Counted from the first letter of the stretch, positions 1-9,912 are shown. The stretch is 64,000 nucleotides of DNA from Pyrinomonadaceae bacterium (GCA_019694345.1 JAIBCA010000047.1:1-64000); one strand, 5' to 3'. Numbers and translations: made by a program. The notes: generated from the sequence alone by a model not told the origin.

Positions 1-56
1 GTTTTCTATTGAGGGACAATTGAAAAATATTTACATTTTGTTGGAGGACTAACTTA

Positions 57-785
57 ATGGCTGAGACCGGACATGCTAAGAATGTTGCTAATTTTGAGAC
101 GATGATATCGTTTGTGACGGCGTATGGTGGCGATTATAAGCCTGCGAATGCGGCGATCAATTTGGCGAATTTGAATGCTGCTCTGGCGTCGGCTCAGGCA
201 ATGATCGATGGTGTTACGACCGGACTTATTGGTTGGAAAGTTAAGGTGAATGACCGCGAATCGGAGTTTGCTGGAATCGGCAAATTCATGACGCGATTGA
301 ACGCTTCGTTCGCGTCGTGCGGTGCTCCGCCAAATGCTGTCGAAGATATGAAAGGCTTTGCACGAAAGGTTGCCGGAGCCAGAAAAGGCAAGATCGAGAT
401 CGACGATCCGAACACGCCCGAGAACGAGGCCGCTCACAACTCTGTTTCCCAACGCAGCTATACGCAAGTCGTCGAGCATTTTGACGCCGCCATAGAGCTT
501 TGCATGAACACGCCGCAGTTTACCCCGAACGAAGCTGACCTGCAGGTCGCATCTATGCAGGCGAAATCTGCCGCGATGAAGGTCGCAAACACCAACGTCA
601 CAAACAGCGTCACCACACTCAGCAACAATCGCATCTCTCGCGACGACGTCCTCTACACCGACGCGACAAGCATTTTCGAACTCGCTCGGCTTGTTAAACT
701 TTACGTCAAGTCGCTCTACGGCCAAGGTTCGCCGCAGTTCAATCAGATCAGCGGCCTCAAATTCACCAAGCCACGCGGCCTCTAA
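57..785 (+). CDS. conserved hypothetical protein (242 aa)
   Basis: I do not recognise a characterised function. The protein is 242 residues, soluble, with no signal peptide or membrane segment, and rich in Ala, Asn and Thr. It looks mostly helical, with a lysine/arginine-rich stretch near residues 105-120 (KVAGARKGKIE). From memory, similar uncharacterised proteins of this size that open with an 'AKNVANFE' segment occur in Bacteroidetes; that is recollection, not a search. The start is well supported: GGAGG at 43-47 lies 9 nt before the ATG. The gene is monocistronic as far as can be seen, being followed by a strong hairpin terminator, and it faces away from the asd region. The upstream promoter lies at or beyond the window edge. 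Confidence 0.8.
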   Translation: MAETGHAKNVANFETMISFVTAYGGDYKPANAAINLANLNAALASAQAMIDGVTTGLIGWKVKVNDRESEFAGIGKFMTRLNASFASCGAPPNAVEDMKGFARKVAGARKGKIEIDDPNTPENEAAHNSVSQRSYTQVVEHFDAAIELCMNTPQFTPNEADLQVASMQAKSAAMKVANTNVTNSVTTLSNNRISRDDVLYTDATSIFELARLVKLYVKSLYGQGSPQFNQISGLKFTKPRGL

Positions 786-811
786 ACCTTGTCGTAATTG
801 AACTTTAGCGT

Positions 812-840
812 GTCGCGGTTTCTCACAGCCGCGACTTTTT
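812..840 (+). terminator. Rho-independent terminator
   Basis: A perfect 7-bp stem (GTCGCGG at 812-818, CCGCGAC at 829-835) with a 10-nt loop is followed directly by TTTTT (836-840). It lies 26 nt after the stop codon of the 242-residue protein, so it should end that transcript. Confidence 0.85.
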
Positions 841-937
841 ATTGCATTACTGTTCTGTTTTCTTGAAAGAGAAAGACCTTTTGTTTCAGCAGATTCTCGC
901 TATTTTGCACAGGTTTCTCGTTCCGTCACAACGCTTT

Positions 938-979
938 GACATTTCTGCGCACTCGCATGACATTCGTGCGCACTAGCAT
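938..979. repeat. imperfect 21-bp tandem direct repeat
   Basis: Two adjacent 21-nt units (938-958 and 959-979) share 18 of 21 positions; each begins GACATT, contains GCGCACT and ends GCAT. The block lies in the 219-bp gap between the terminator of the first gene and the 3' end of asd. Apart from this repeat and the terminator I see nothing else in the gap. Confidence 0.7.
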
Positions 980-1004
980 GACGCGTGACTTCACTGACGT
1001 GACG

Positions 1005-2045
1005 CTAGATAATTCCCTTCGATATCAGCAGCTCCGCATTCAGCACGGCCGAACCCGCAGCACCACGAACCGTGTTGTGGCTTAGCGATACGAACTTGTA
1101 GTCGAAAACGGTGTCGGGGAAGACGCGGCCGACGGTGACGGTCATGCCGTTGCCGTTATCGCGGTCGAGGCGTGTTTGCGGCCGCGAAGGCTCGTCCGTG
1201 ACCTCGATAAATTGCTTTGGCGACGAATGCAGATCGAGCGACGGGAATTCACGCATGGCGGCAACTACTTCTTCGAGCGTCGCGGTCTGTTTGAGATCGA
1301 CGCGGACCGAGACCATGTGGCCATCGACCACATTCACGCGGAAACACTGCGCCGAGACGGCGAAATCCGCAGTTTGAACGCCGCCCGCGACATATGCACC
1401 GAGGATCTTTTGAGCTTCGATCTCGACCTTTGGCTCTTCGCCGGCGATATACGGAAAGACGTTGTCGGTGATGTCGAGCGACGCAACCCCCGGATAACCT
1501 GCACCCGAAATAGCTTGCAAAGTCGTAACGACGCAAGATTCGATGCCGAATTTGCGGTGCAATGCCGCGAGCGGCGGAGCGAACGATACGACCGCACAGT
1601 TCGGATTGGTGACGATAAAGCCTTTGCCAAAACCGCGACGCGTCCGTTGGTTTTCGATCAGGCCGACATGGTCGTGATTGACCTCAGCGATCAGCAGCGG
1701 AACGTCTTCGTCCATGCGATAGACGGACGAATTCGAGATGACCGGGTATCCGGCACGAGCGAAAGCCTCTTCGGTCTCACGTGCGACGCTGCCAGGCAGA
1801 CTCGAGAAAACGATGTCGCAATCAAGCGGCGGCTCGATCGGCTGGACGACGATATCGCGGACATTGGCAGGAATATTCCCCGGCAATTTCCACGCACATG
1901 CTTCGGAATACGGCTTCCCGACCGAACGGTCCGACGCCGCCATTGCCGTTATCTCAAACTGCGGATGATGCTCCAACAGCTGCGCGAAACGCTGTCCAAC
2001 GGTCCCGGTCGCTCCGAGAATTCCTACACGGTATTTTCTGCTCAT
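1005..2045 (-). CDS. asd: aspartate-semialdehyde dehydrogenase
   Basis: This enzyme reduces L-aspartyl-4-phosphate to aspartate semialdehyde with NADPH, the branch point to lysine/DAP, threonine and methionine. The 346-residue protein starts with the nucleotide-binding loop GATGTVGQRF (residues 11-20) and carries the active-site motif TNPNCA with the nucleophile at Cys150. The EVNHDH segment (residues 121-126) and the overall form match the archaeal/fungal-type branch of the family rather than the E. coli type; this is a family-level judgement. Length is normal. The ATG at 2045 has no strong Shine-Dalgarno sequence. It lies about 7 kb from the lysC-dapD operon, on the same strand but separated by unrelated genes, so it is probably transcribed independently. 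Confidence 0.95.
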   Translation of the reverse strand: MSRKYRVGILGATGTVGQRFAQLLEHHPQFEITAMAASDRSVGKPYSEACAWKLPGNIPANVRDIVVQPIEPPLDCDIVFSSLPGSVARETEEAFARAGYPVISNSSVYRMDEDVPLLIAEVNHDHVGLIENQRTRRGFGKGFIVTNPNCAVVSFAPPLAALHRKFGIESCVVTTLQAISGAGYPGVASLDITDNVFPYIAGEEPKVEIEAQKILGAYVAGGVQTADFAVSAQCFRVNVVDGHMVSVRVDLKQTATLEEVVAAMREFPSLDLHSSPKQFIEVTDEPSRPQTRLDRDNGNGMTVTVGRVFPDTVFDYKFVSLSHNTVRGAAGSAVLNAELLISKGII

Positions 2046-2175
2046 AACAAAGAGTCGGCAACCGGTATTTTCTCACCAATTGACGGGGGGCGCAAAACGC
2101 CGACGAGATCATAGGGTTGATACCGTCGGCGAATCGAAAACTGATCTGAGCTATTGTCGACAGCGAAGAGATGAA

Positions 2176-2673
2176 CTACTCGTCGTCAATGTAATACAAA
2201 CCGTCATATGGCGGGTCACCGTAAAACTGGACCGGATCGATGCGATCGGTCGTGCCGTTTCCGCCGAGTTCGCGATTGCGAAACTCAAAATGCAGGTGTA
2301 CACAGCTTGCCTTTATGCCCTTTGAGTTGCCGGAATCGCCGACGTACCCGAGAATCGTGCCTGTGCTGGTGATCTCATCGCCGACATTTACCGCTACGCT
2401 CGCAAGATGAGCATAGAATGCCCAATAGGTGCTGCCTTGTTCTTTGAACTTCAGCGTGACCGTGATTCCATATTTGCTTCCCTCTTTGTCAAACCGTGTG
2501 ACACCGACGATCTTGCCGGTTGCCACAGGAAAGACCGGCGTCCACATCGGTGCAACAAAATCCCACCCTTTATGGAACCGGACGGAACCGTCTTTGTTTT
2601 TTCGAACCGGTCCAAATGTATTGTATTTGGTGCGGTTTAGTATTTGGTTGTATTCAAGCGGATATCTGACCAT
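2176..2673 (-). CDS. M23 (LytM-type) metallopeptidase
   Basis: The 165-residue protein is almost entirely a peptidase M23 domain, a zinc enzyme that in most characterised cases cuts peptide cross-links in peptidoglycan. Zinc-site motifs are visible: HxxxD (His34, Asp38 in HKGWDF) and HLHFE (His126, His128), with YAHL (His89) between them. Domain boundaries fill the protein, so there is no LysM or SH3 targeting domain. No signal peptide is visible; the start is at 2673 with an AGGGAGG-like element somewhat far upstream. It may be exported non-classically, act after lysis, or have another substrate. The C-terminal tail is acidic and aromatic. Neighbours (asd and an aminotransferase) do not suggest a role. 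Confidence 0.85.
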   Translation of the reverse strand: MVRYPLEYNQILNRTKYNTFGPVRKNKDGSVRFHKGWDFVAPMWTPVFPVATGKIVGVTRFDKEGSKYGITVTLKFKEQGSTYWAFYAHLASVAVNVGDEITSTGTILGYVGDSGNSKGIKASCVHLHFEFRNRELGGNGTTDRIDPVQFYGDPPYDGLYYIDDE

Positions 2674-2769
2674 TAACGATGAAATTCCTCCCTAATGTTA
2701 TTTAGGACGAGTTCACCAGATGATTTTTGCTGACGCGGGAGAGAAAAATGATGCGGCCGGAATTTTTTT

Positions 2770-3921
2770 TCACAGTTGCAATGCGACCTTCATTCGCTGC
2801 ACGCCTTCCGCCATCTTCTCTTCGGTATTGCAGAAAGATATACGTAAGAAGCCTTCTGCCTCTTGGCCAAATGCGACGCCCGGAACTGTTACAACGCGAT
2901 TCTGCAGGCACCGTTCAGCTACTTCGATATCGTCGCCAAGCGAACGGACATCGAGCATTGTGTAAAAAGCACCCTCAGGCGACGTCGCATGCAGGCCCAT
3001 TTCCTTTTCAAAAAGGTCAACGAGGAATTGGCCTCGTGCCTTATAGATCTGACGGGAGTGCTCTTTTGCGGCCTCGGCCTCATCGCTCCAGGCGATCAAA
3101 GACGCTTTCTGGGTGATGGTCGATGTACAGACAGTGTTAAATCCGTGAAGCACCTGAATGGCATTTATCACCTCGGCGTCCTTACAGGCTGCCCAACCAA
3201 GCCGCCAGCCGGTCATCGAGAGTGATTTGGAAAGGCCGCTGACGATGATGGTCTTTTCGTAGAATTCGCTGGCCGAGTGCGGCCGTTCGCCAAAATAAAG
3301 GTCGCTGTAGATCTCGTCCGAAATGAGCCAAATGCCGGTGCCGTCGAGTGCGGCGGCAATATCTCGAAGATTCTGCTCGGTCATTATCTTGCCCGTCGGA
3401 TTCGACGGTGAGATGACGACCGCAGCCTTGGTTCGATCAGTAATTTGAGATCTGAAGTTTGAGATATCAAACGCGAAATCGCCGTCCGCGGGCATCTTGT
3501 AATAAACCGGAACTCCCTGGGCAATGCGCGTGCAAGCATCATACGCCGGAAAGCTCGGGTCTGGCAGCAGCACCTCGTCGCCTTCGTCGACAACGCACAT
3601 GAATGCGTCGGTCATTGCCTCCTGCGAACCACAGGTCACTACGACGCCTGTCCGCGGTAAATTTAGATGCGGATATTGTTCGGCGATCTTGTCACGAAGT
3701 GCCGGCAAACCCGGATGCGACGTATAGCCGTTTTGCTCGTCGGCCGAGATCCGGGCGGCCTCGTCACGCAGAAATTGCGGCGTCGGCAGATCGGGCTCGC
3801 CAAGTCCGAAATTGATCGAATCAGGCAGTGCACGCTCGAAAAACTGACGGATCAGCGTCGGCTGCAGCCCCCGCATTCTCCGTGGAAGCACAAACTCTCT
3901 CATCTCTTTTGCGGGTATCAT
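2770..3921 (-). CDS. class I/II PLP-dependent aminotransferase
   Basis: A 383-residue fold-type I aminotransferase of the aspartate aminotransferase superfamily. Visible marks are SNPTG (substrate/PLP contact), the SDEIY motif, and the Schiff-base lysine in SGLSKSLSMTGWRLGW near residue 230. The protein is full length. The substrate cannot be read from sequence; aspartate, aromatic amino acids or N-succinyl-L,L-2-amino-6-oxopimelate (DapC role) are all possible, and no dedicated DapC is otherwise evident in the lysine operon. Its ATG at 3921 overlaps the stop codon of the upstream CsbD-like gene by 4 nt (ATGA), so the two are translationally coupled. A second enzyme of this superfamily lies at 61746-62906. 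Confidence 0.9.
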   Translation of the reverse strand: MIPAKEMREFVLPRRMRGLQPTLIRQFFERALPDSINFGLGEPDLPTPQFLRDEAARISADEQNGYTSHPGLPALRDKIAEQYPHLNLPRTGVVVTCGSQEAMTDAFMCVVDEGDEVLLPDPSFPAYDACTRIAQGVPVYYKMPADGDFAFDISNFRSQITDRTKAAVVISPSNPTGKIMTEQNLRDIAAALDGTGIWLISDEIYSDLYFGERPHSASEFYEKTIIVSGLSKSLSMTGWRLGWAACKDAEVINAIQVLHGFNTVCTSTITQKASLIAWSDEAEAAKEHSRQIYKARGQFLVDLFEKEMGLHATSPEGAFYTMLDVRSLGDDIEVAERCLQNRVVTVPGVAFGQEAEGFLRISFCNTEEKMAEGVQRMKVALQL

Positions 3922-4118
3922 TCTTCGTCAGCTGCGACACCTGTTTCTTCCAGATCTTCGCGAATATCGCCGACCTCGACATTAAACTCGCCCTCGGCCT
4001 GGGTGTTGGGGTCACCGGTCAACACACCGCCGATCGTTTCGATCTCGCCGATTATTTTTTGCCCTAGACCGGTGATGCTGTCTTTCAGCCCGGGCCTGTT
4101 TTCTTTTTCGGTGGACAT
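3918..4118 (-). CDS. CsbD-like small stress protein
   Basis: A 66-residue, strongly acidic protein. Its centre repeats a pattern typical of CsbD-family stress proteins: glycine-spaced short helices (GLGQKIIGEIE, VLTGDPNTQAEGEF, VEVGDIREDLEE). CsbD proteins are small and abundant under sigma-B or general stress in other bacteria; their molecular role is unknown. The match is by pattern only, since the usual lysine-rich half is replaced by acidic residues here. It overlaps the following aminotransferase gene by 4 nt (ATGA). Another reading is simply an uncharacterised small acidic protein. Confidence 0.6.
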   Translation of the reverse strand: MSTEKENRPGLKDSITGLGQKIIGEIETIGGVLTGDPNTQAEGEFNVEVGDIREDLEETGVAADEE

Positions 4119-4181
4119 AATCTTACCTCTCAGACCATCTTAGCCAATTTGACCGCGAGTTGAAACCCGCCGCCTTGTGCA

Positions 4182-5651
4182 TCAGATCACGGCAAAGTCG
4201 ATAAAGCCGTTATTCGGGTTGGCAGACAGCAGCCGAACGGTGACCTTGTCACCGACATCGAGCCCCTGCTCGCCGCGTACGATGCGGCCATCGACGGGCG
4301 GTCGCAAGATCCTGGCAAAGACACCGGCCGTCGTATCACCGGTCACGATCGCCTGAAATGTCTCGCCGATATGTCGTTGCATTACAGTCGCGGCGACGAT
4401 CTTTCGCATTTTGCGCTCGACTTTGCGCGACGCACGCTCCTGCATATTTGCATGCTCAGCGATCGAATCGAGTTCTTCGGCCGTGTACGGCGACGGCTCA
4501 TTTTGAATGACAGCCTTAACCAGCCGTTGGACGACAATGTCAGTAAATCGGCGATTCGGTGCCGTCGAATGGGCATAATCATTGACCGCCAGCCCAAAAT
4601 GCCCGCCGGCATCCTCGCCGACACGCTGGACAACGTACTCGCCGCTTCCAATCAACTTAATGATCGATAGCGAAAGGTCGGGGAAATGCTCGGGGTCGGC
4701 ACTTCGTCGCTTTTCAAGAAACGCCGCAAGTGACGGCTGATCGGGCTGTTCGGGCAGTTCCTCGCCGTATTCGGCCGCGATGCGCCGGATGCCATCCCAA
4801 CGCTCGGGCGTCTTGACAACGCGCCTAATTGATAACGCCCCGCTATTCTCCAAGAACTCGGCCATTTCGACATTGGTCGCGACCATAAAGTTCTCGATGA
4901 GCTTACGAGCCGAATTCGGCTCTACCGACCGGATCCCTTTTATCTGCCCGTCTTCGACCACTGCGGCGGACTCGATCGACTCGAATGCCAGAGCTCCCTT
5001 CGCCGTCCTGTACTTTTGCAGCCTGAGAGCGGCTTGTTGCTGCACCTCCAGCTGTTCGCTCAAACCCTGAACTCCGGAAACCCTATCGGGCACACTATTC
5101 TCGCCGTCGAGCCATGGGCCGATCTCCTCATACGAAAGCTTAGCGTAGTTGCGAACAAGTGCCCGGAAAAACGAGCTTTGCGGGACATCGCCGCTCTCCT
5201 TTACGATCATTTCCGCGACCACGGCCAGGCGGTCCTCACCCTTGTTAAGTGACGTGAGGTCGGTCGAGAGTTCCTCCGGCAACATCGGGAAAATTTTGCT
5301 CTCAGTATAAACAGTGACAGTATTTTGTGCGGCATGACGATCGATCGGCGAGCCTTTCTGAATAGCAGCGTCGACATCTGCAATTCCGACCAGAACTCGC
5401 AGATCACCGTTTGGCAGCATTTCTGCCCATTCTATCTGGTCGAGGTCACGTGACGTTGCGTTGTCGATCGAGGACCACAAAGTCGAACGCATATCGCGGA
5501 TCGACGGCTCGGACACTGTGCGGGCTTTTGCCCGGATGTTGTCGACCTGTTCGATGACCGCGGGCGAGAATTCCGGTTCAAATCCATTTTCCAGCATTGC
5601 ATCGTGGGCACGCAGGGTTAACCAATTGTCCGAATTCTGATCTTTCATCAT
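4182..5651 (-). CDS. RNB-domain exoribonuclease (RNase II/R family)
   Basis: A 489-residue 3'-to-5' exoribonuclease-like protein. The RNB catalytic signature with its acidic cluster is at residues 60-72 (SSIDNATSRDLDQ), and a conserved HSTAPNRRFTDIVVQ block occurs in the last third, as in RNase R and RNase II. A C-terminal S1-like segment (about residues 430-489) follows. The protein lacks the N-terminal cold-shock domains of RNase R (about 750-800 aa), so it belongs to the short RNB forms seen in some phyla. Start choice: the ATG at 5651 has GAGGAG 8 nt upstream; a TTG one codon earlier is also in frame but less likely. It probably degrades RNA in the cytoplasm; tRNA trimming or decay cannot be told apart. 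Confidence 0.88.
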   Translation of the reverse strand: MMKDQNSDNWLTLRAHDAMLENGFEPEFSPAVIEQVDNIRAKARTVSEPSIRDMRSTLWSSIDNATSRDLDQIEWAEMLPNGDLRVLVGIADVDAAIQKGSPIDRHAAQNTVTVYTESKIFPMLPEELSTDLTSLNKGEDRLAVVAEMIVKESGDVPQSSFFRALVRNYAKLSYEEIGPWLDGENSVPDRVSGVQGLSEQLEVQQQAALRLQKYRTAKGALAFESIESAAVVEDGQIKGIRSVEPNSARKLIENFMVATNVEMAEFLENSGALSIRRVVKTPERWDGIRRIAAEYGEELPEQPDQPSLAAFLEKRRSADPEHFPDLSLSIIKLIGSGEYVVQRVGEDAGGHFGLAVNDYAHSTAPNRRFTDIVVQRLVKAVIQNEPSPYTAEELDSIAEHANMQERASRKVERKMRKIVAATVMQRHIGETFQAIVTGDTTAGVFARILRPPVDGRIVRGEQGLDVGDKVTVRLLSANPNNGFIDFAVI

Positions 5652-5762
5652 CAATAAGACTCCTCGAAAATGACTTACTATCGGTAATCCAACAAAAGCC
5701 CATCATTTTACCAAGAGATTAGCGCACACTGCTCGGCCGAACTACCTCATTCGTACAATTCG

Positions 5763-5792
5763 TTGACTAGCCGCAGGTTCGGACGATATAGT
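5763..5792 (+). promoter_or_regulatory. candidate sigma70-type promoter for the repeat protein
   Basis: TTGACT (5763-5768) and TATAGT (5787-5792), each 5 of 6 matches to the -35 and -10 consensus, are separated by 18 bp. Transcription would start near 5799, about 50 nt before the chosen start codon at 5849. The rest of the 197-bp gap shows nothing else. Assigned by eye. Confidence 0.45.
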
Positions 5793-5848
5793 TAGGCCTA
5801 TCGGTCCCAAAAAAAATGCCTGGCCGCCCGGATCTGGAGCACAAGGAA

Positions 5849-8800
5849 ATGAAGTCTTACAAGTATTGCGTTTCACTCGTCATTTTGTCGTCGGTGATTA
5901 TTGTGACGGCCTCGAACGTCCTCGGTCAGCGGTACAGCCTGGCCAGCGATTTGACGGCCGTTGGGGCACTGCAAACGGCCGGATGCAACGACGGTTGGGA
6001 TACGACGTTTACCACAAACGGCGCTGACGACCAGGTAAACGCGATAGCTGCAGACGGCAACGGAAACATATATTTTGCCGGTGAATTCAATTCGATCCAG
6101 GGCATGCCAGCAAACGGGATCGCTAAATGGAATGGCTCTTCATGGTCTGCATTGGGAAACGGCATTAACGGTGATATTTTCGCCATTGCGGTCTCCGGAA
6201 ACGACGTTTATGTCGGCGGCAGTTTTAACGTCGCGGTTTCGGACGGCATGGCTCGGAACGTTGCAAAATGGGATGGAACTTCGTGGACCCGCCTTGGCAA
6301 TGGGCTTGGCGGTGGCACGCATATTGTTCGTTCGATCGCGGTTTACGGCAGCGACGTTTTTATTGGGGGAAGCTTTTCGGTCAGCGACGGCTCACCGGCA
6401 AACGGAATTGTTCGATGGGACGGCTCGGCTTACTCAGCTCTGTCACTCGCGTCCGGGGAGATCAGGTCGCTCGTTGTCTCCGGGGGAGCATTGTACGCGG
6501 GCGGCAACGTGGCGCTCGCTCCCGGGCCGAGTGTGGGCATCGTCAAATGGGATGGCTCGGCCTGGTCTTCGCTTGGAACGGCCGCCAACACGACGGTCAC
6601 GACGATCGCGGTATCTGGAACCGATATCTACGTCGGCGGCTCGATCATCCTTACCGGCCAGCAAAATTCTCACGTTGCAAAGTTTGACGGAACCGCATGG
6701 ACAAGATTGGGGTTTTTCTCAAACGGTATAGTAAACGCAGTTTCTTTTTTCAACGGTGAATTATATGTCGGCGGTTACTTGCCTGACCCACCGAACACGT
6801 TCAACCACCTCGCAAAATGGAATGGGTCCACCTGGACCGGCGTCGGTACCGGAGTTTCAGGCGGCACCAGTGTCAGCGAAACGGTGATGTCGCTCGCGAG
6901 CATTAATGGAACGCTCTATGTTGGCGGCAATTTCACCTCGGCCAACGGTATGGGCGCTCGGAATATGGCCAAATATGCTTCCGGCACATGGTCGTCGTTT
7001 GCCGGAACGGGTTTGGACAGTTCCGCTAATGCGATCGCCGTGTCGGGAACCGATATTTACGTCGGCGGCACTTTCACTTCCGCCGGTTCCGTTACGGCCA
7101 ATAAGATCGCCAAATGGAATAGCCTCACGAATGGGTGGACCGCTCTTGGAACCGGCGTTGCTACAGCCAATACCTCTATCAACGCGATCGCGGTCGCAGG
7201 TGACAAGGTCTTTGCGGGCGGGAATTTCACGACTATCGGCGGCGTAGGAGCTAATAACATCGCAGTTTGGAACGGCACGGCGTGGTCTGCTCTCGGCGCC
7301 GGTTTGAATGCTCCGGTAACGGCAATTATCGTTCGCGGCGAGGATGTTTATGTCGGCGGAAGTTTCACGACGGCGGGCGGCGTTGCCGCAAATCGTGTCG
7401 CCAAATGGAACGGGAACTCATGGAGCGGCCTGGATTCGGCTGTTTTGCCAAATACTGTGGTCAGCATGTCGTTTATGGGAAATGATCTTTATGTTGGGAT
7501 CCCGACGACAACGGTCGCCAATCCCGCATATTTTTCGAAATATGACGGCACAACGTGGACACAACTTGGGGCAGATCTTGGTGATCGAGGTGTGAGTTCG
7601 GTTGCCGTTTTGGGGTCCGATGTTTACGTTGCCGGTGGATTTGCCTCGATCAACGGAACAACGGTCAATCGCGTTGCTAAATGGAACGGGTCGACATGGT
7701 CCGCACTCGGCGGAGGATTGCCGAGCCCGACCGGACAACTTTCAGGCGTCAAGCTCGCGACGGCAGGGAACGAACTGATCGCGATCGGCGATTTCACGGT
7801 CGCCGGCGGCGGTCCTGCCGACAGGATCGCCAGATGGAACGGCACCGCGTGGTCGCCGCTCGGCACGGGATTGAATGGCGACGGCTCTGCGGTCGTATCG
7901 GCCGGCGGTGACATCCTGGTCGGCGGCGGTTTCATGACTGCGGGTTGTAATGCATCGCCGTATTTCGCCCGATTTCGAAATACGGTCTGGACCGCTGCGT
8001 CAAATTCCGATTGGCACACGATTGGCAACTGGTCTAATGGATCGATCCCGCCAGCCAATGGCACCGCCACAATCGTTTCCGGCGATGCGGTGATCTCGTC
8101 GGCCGATGTCACGTTGAACGATCTGGTCGTGACAGGTGGCAGGACGCTGACGATCGCTTCCGGGCGAACTCTGACCGTGAACGGACGGCTCGATCTGACG
8201 AACGGCACGCTTGCCGGCCCGGGCTCCGTCATCGTCAATGGCGGCTTGAACCTCACAGAGGGAAACATTGTCGGGCTTGCGGCCCTTACCGTCAATGGCA
8301 GTTTGGTGCTTGCGGGCAGCGGCATCGGCGGTGTTGGCCTTGTCAACCTGACGGACTGCCGAACAACTGCGCTTTCCGGCGGCGGAACGAGTACCTTCAT
8401 TAATGCACCGTTCCGACGATGCATCGACCGTTCCGGCGTTTACCGGTTCCCGGTTGGTTCTAACGGACTCTACGTCCCCGTCGAACTATCGAACGCGGTC
8501 GGCGGCGGTACATTCACGGTAGAACCGAAGAACGGAGCATATTCTGGAGCAGCAGTCGGACTGCCGTCAAATCGCCTTCAGCGTTGGTGGAACACGAATG
8601 CGGCTGGCGTGACACAAGCCGATCTCGCGTTCAATTACCAGGATTCTGAGGTTGTTGGGACCGAAGGGCGTTATCGAGCCTTCCGGATAGCGGGCGGCAA
8701 TTCACAGCTGTTACCTTCGACTACGGTGATCGCCACAAATCGAACGACGGTTCAAGGCGTCACGTCATTCGTGAGCTTTACGCTGGCCGAAGGGCCGGCA

Positions 8801-9064
8801 ACGTTCGAGACACTGAAGGGTAGGATCCGCACGCCGCGTAACCTCGGCGCAGACCGCGTGCTCGTCAGCCTGACAGACGGACTTGGCAACGTTCGATACG
8901 CAATGACCAACAATTTTGGATACTACAGGTTTGTGAATGTAGAGACCTGGAAACCTTACATGATAAGACTACAGTCGAAAAAATATTCGTTTTCGACGAC
9001 CGAACTGCTGGTGAATTTTATCGAAAGCAATCCGGACATAAACTTCGTGTCAACGGATCATTAA
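5849..9064 (+). CDS. secreted beta-propeller-like repeat protein with C-terminal regulatory-like domain
   Basis: A 1071-residue exported protein. The N-terminus ([19 protein letters not shown]...) is a signal peptide, probably cut near NVLGQ. Residues 40-700 contain about sixteen repeats of 40-45 residues with a recurring pattern: V..S/G.D.YVGG.F, a small linker, then .VAKWNG..W..LG. This is a propeller-type or related beta-repeat; the exact family is uncertain. Next comes a G/T-rich beta-helix-like segment (about 710-830), and then a carboxypeptidase-regulatory-like domain (about 985-1071; [16 protein letters not shown]). The start at 5849 (GGAG 9 nt upstream) is preferred over 5816, which would put charged residues before the signal peptide. 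It ends convergently with dapD, overlapping by 4 nt. It is likely a cell-surface or secreted protein; ligand unknown. Confidence 0.85.
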   Translation: MKSYKYCVSLVILSSVIIVTASNVLGQRYSLASDLTAVGALQTAGCNDGWDTTFTTNGADDQVNAIAADGNGNIYFAGEFNSIQGMPANGIAKWNGSSWSALGNGINGDIFAIAVSGNDVYVGGSFNVAVSDGMARNVAKWDGTSWTRLGNGLGGGTHIVRSIAVYGSDVFIGGSFSVSDGSPANGIVRWDGSAYSALSLASGEIRSLVVSGGALYAGGNVALAPGPSVGIVKWDGSAWSSLGTAANTTVTTIAVSGTDIYVGGSIILTGQQNSHVAKFDGTAWTRLGFFSNGIVNAVSFFNGELYVGGYLPDPPNTFNHLAKWNGSTWTGVGTGVSGGTSVSETVMSLASINGTLYVGGNFTSANGMGARNMAKYASGTWSSFAGTGLDSSANAIAVSGTDIYVGGTFTSAGSVTANKIAKWNSLTNGWTALGTGVATANTSINAIAVAGDKVFAGGNFTTIGGVGANNIAVWNGTAWSALGAGLNAPVTAIIVRGEDVYVGGSFTTAGGVAANRVAKWNGNSWSGLDSAVLPNTVVSMSFMGNDLYVGIPTTTVANPAYFSKYDGTTWTQLGADLGDRGVSSVAVLGSDVYVAGGFASINGTTVNRVAKWNGSTWSALGGGLPSPTGQLSGVKLATAGNELIAIGDFTVAGGGPADRIARWNGTAWSPLGTGLNGDGSAVVSAGGDILVGGGFMTAGCNASPYFARFRNTVWTAASNSDWHTIGNWSNGSIPPANGTATIVSGDAVISSADVTLNDLVVTGGRTLTIASGRTLTVNGRLDLTNGTLAGPGSVIVNGGLNLTEGNIVGLAALTVNGSLVLAGSGIGGVGLVNLTDCRTTALSGGGTSTFINAPFRRCIDRSGVYRFPVGSNGLYVPVELSNAVGGGTFTVEPKNGAYSGAAVGLPSNRLQRWWNTNAAGVTQADLAFNYQDSEVVGTEGRYRAFRIAGGNSQLLPSTTVIATNRTTVQGVTSFVSFTLAEGPATFETLKGRIRTPRNLGADRVLVSLTDGLGNVRYAMTNNFGYYRFVNVETWKPYMIRLQSKKYSFSTTELLVNFIESNPDINFVSTDH

Positions 9065-9891
9065 CGAAGATAGTCTTCGAGTTTCGTTGAAGCATCGGTC
9101 TTTTCGTCACGATATTTGACGATTATCGGGCAGTAGATCGACAGGCCGTTTCGCTTGCCGAATTCGTTTGAGACAGCACGTGACCCCTGCACGACAACGG
9201 CTCCTGCGGGAATCTCCAGCGATTTGCCGTCTTCGGCTTTAATTATCCGATTGTTCGGCAGATCAAACACTGGCGTCGAACGCGTCAGGATCACACCGCT
9301 CGCGAGCACGGCCCGTTCGCGAATGATCGTTCCCTCGTAAACGCCTGTGTTGCCGCCGACAAGGACGTCATCCTCGATGATCACAGGTGTTGCGTTCACA
9401 GGCTCAAGCACACCGCCGATCTGCGCCGCGGCTGAAAGGTGAACACGTTTCCCGATCTGCGCGCACGAACCGACGAGTGCGTGCGAATCGACCATCGTCC
9501 CCTCATCAACATACGCCCCAACATTAATATAAGCCGGCGGCACGACGACAACGCTTGGAGCCACATACGAACCGTCGCGGATCGCCGAACCGCCCATCAC
9601 GATCCGCACGCCATCCGCCAAAGTCATCGGCCGCAGCGGAAATGTGTCTTTGTCAAAAAATTGCAAGGTCTCAGTCGGCTTAGACATCTCGACCATCTTG
9701 CCCATCCGAAACCCGAGCAAAATCCCCTGCTTCACCCAAGAATTCGCCCGCCAAACGCCATCCGCACTTTTCTCTGCCGAACGTATCTCGCCGCGGCGAA
9801 GCGCCAACTTAAATGTTTCGTATATTTCGCGGTCGTCGTGGGAAAACTCCGGCTTTTCAAACAGTTTCTCTATTTCAGTCTTTAAATTCAC
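9061..9891 (-). CDS. dapD: 2,3,4,5-tetrahydropyridine-2,6-dicarboxylate N-succinyltransferase
   Basis: DapD transfers succinyl from succinyl-CoA to tetrahydrodipicolinate, committing DAP synthesis to the succinylase branch. The 276-residue length is standard. The C-terminal two thirds shows the left-handed beta-helix hexapeptide pattern ([32 protein letters not shown]), preceded by the signature [20 protein letters not shown] region. The start is GTG at 9891, supported by GGAG 8 nt upstream. It is the last gene of the lysine operon, 21 nt after a small membrane protein, and its stop overlaps that of the convergent repeat protein. DapD together with the dapE-like gene at 13309 argues for the succinylase rather than the aminotransferase (DapL) route. 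Confidence 0.95.
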   Translation of the reverse strand: MNLKTEIEKLFEKPEFSHDDREIYETFKLALRRGEIRSAEKSADGVWRANSWVKQGILLGFRMGKMVEMSKPTETLQFFDKDTFPLRPMTLADGVRIVMGGSAIRDGSYVAPSVVVVPPAYINVGAYVDEGTMVDSHALVGSCAQIGKRVHLSAAAQIGGVLEPVNATPVIIEDDVLVGGNTGVYEGTIIRERAVLASGVILTRSTPVFDLPNNRIIKAEDGKSLEIPAGAVVVQGSRAVSNEFGKRNGLSIYCPIIVKYRDEKTDASTKLEDYLR

Positions 9892-9912
9892 AAATAAATC
9901 TCCGCCTTATAT

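Noticed and set aside
1176-2114. 312-residue plus-strand reading opposite asd
   Set aside because: Its composition (Arg/Asp-rich) is that of the complement of asd and the asd frame has the full catalytic set.
7624-8424. 266-residue antisense reading inside the repeat-protein gene
   Set aside because: It lies fully opposite a supported gene with repeated, in-frame structure, is rich in Pro and Val as expected from the complement of Gly/Thr/Asn codons, and shows no family motif.
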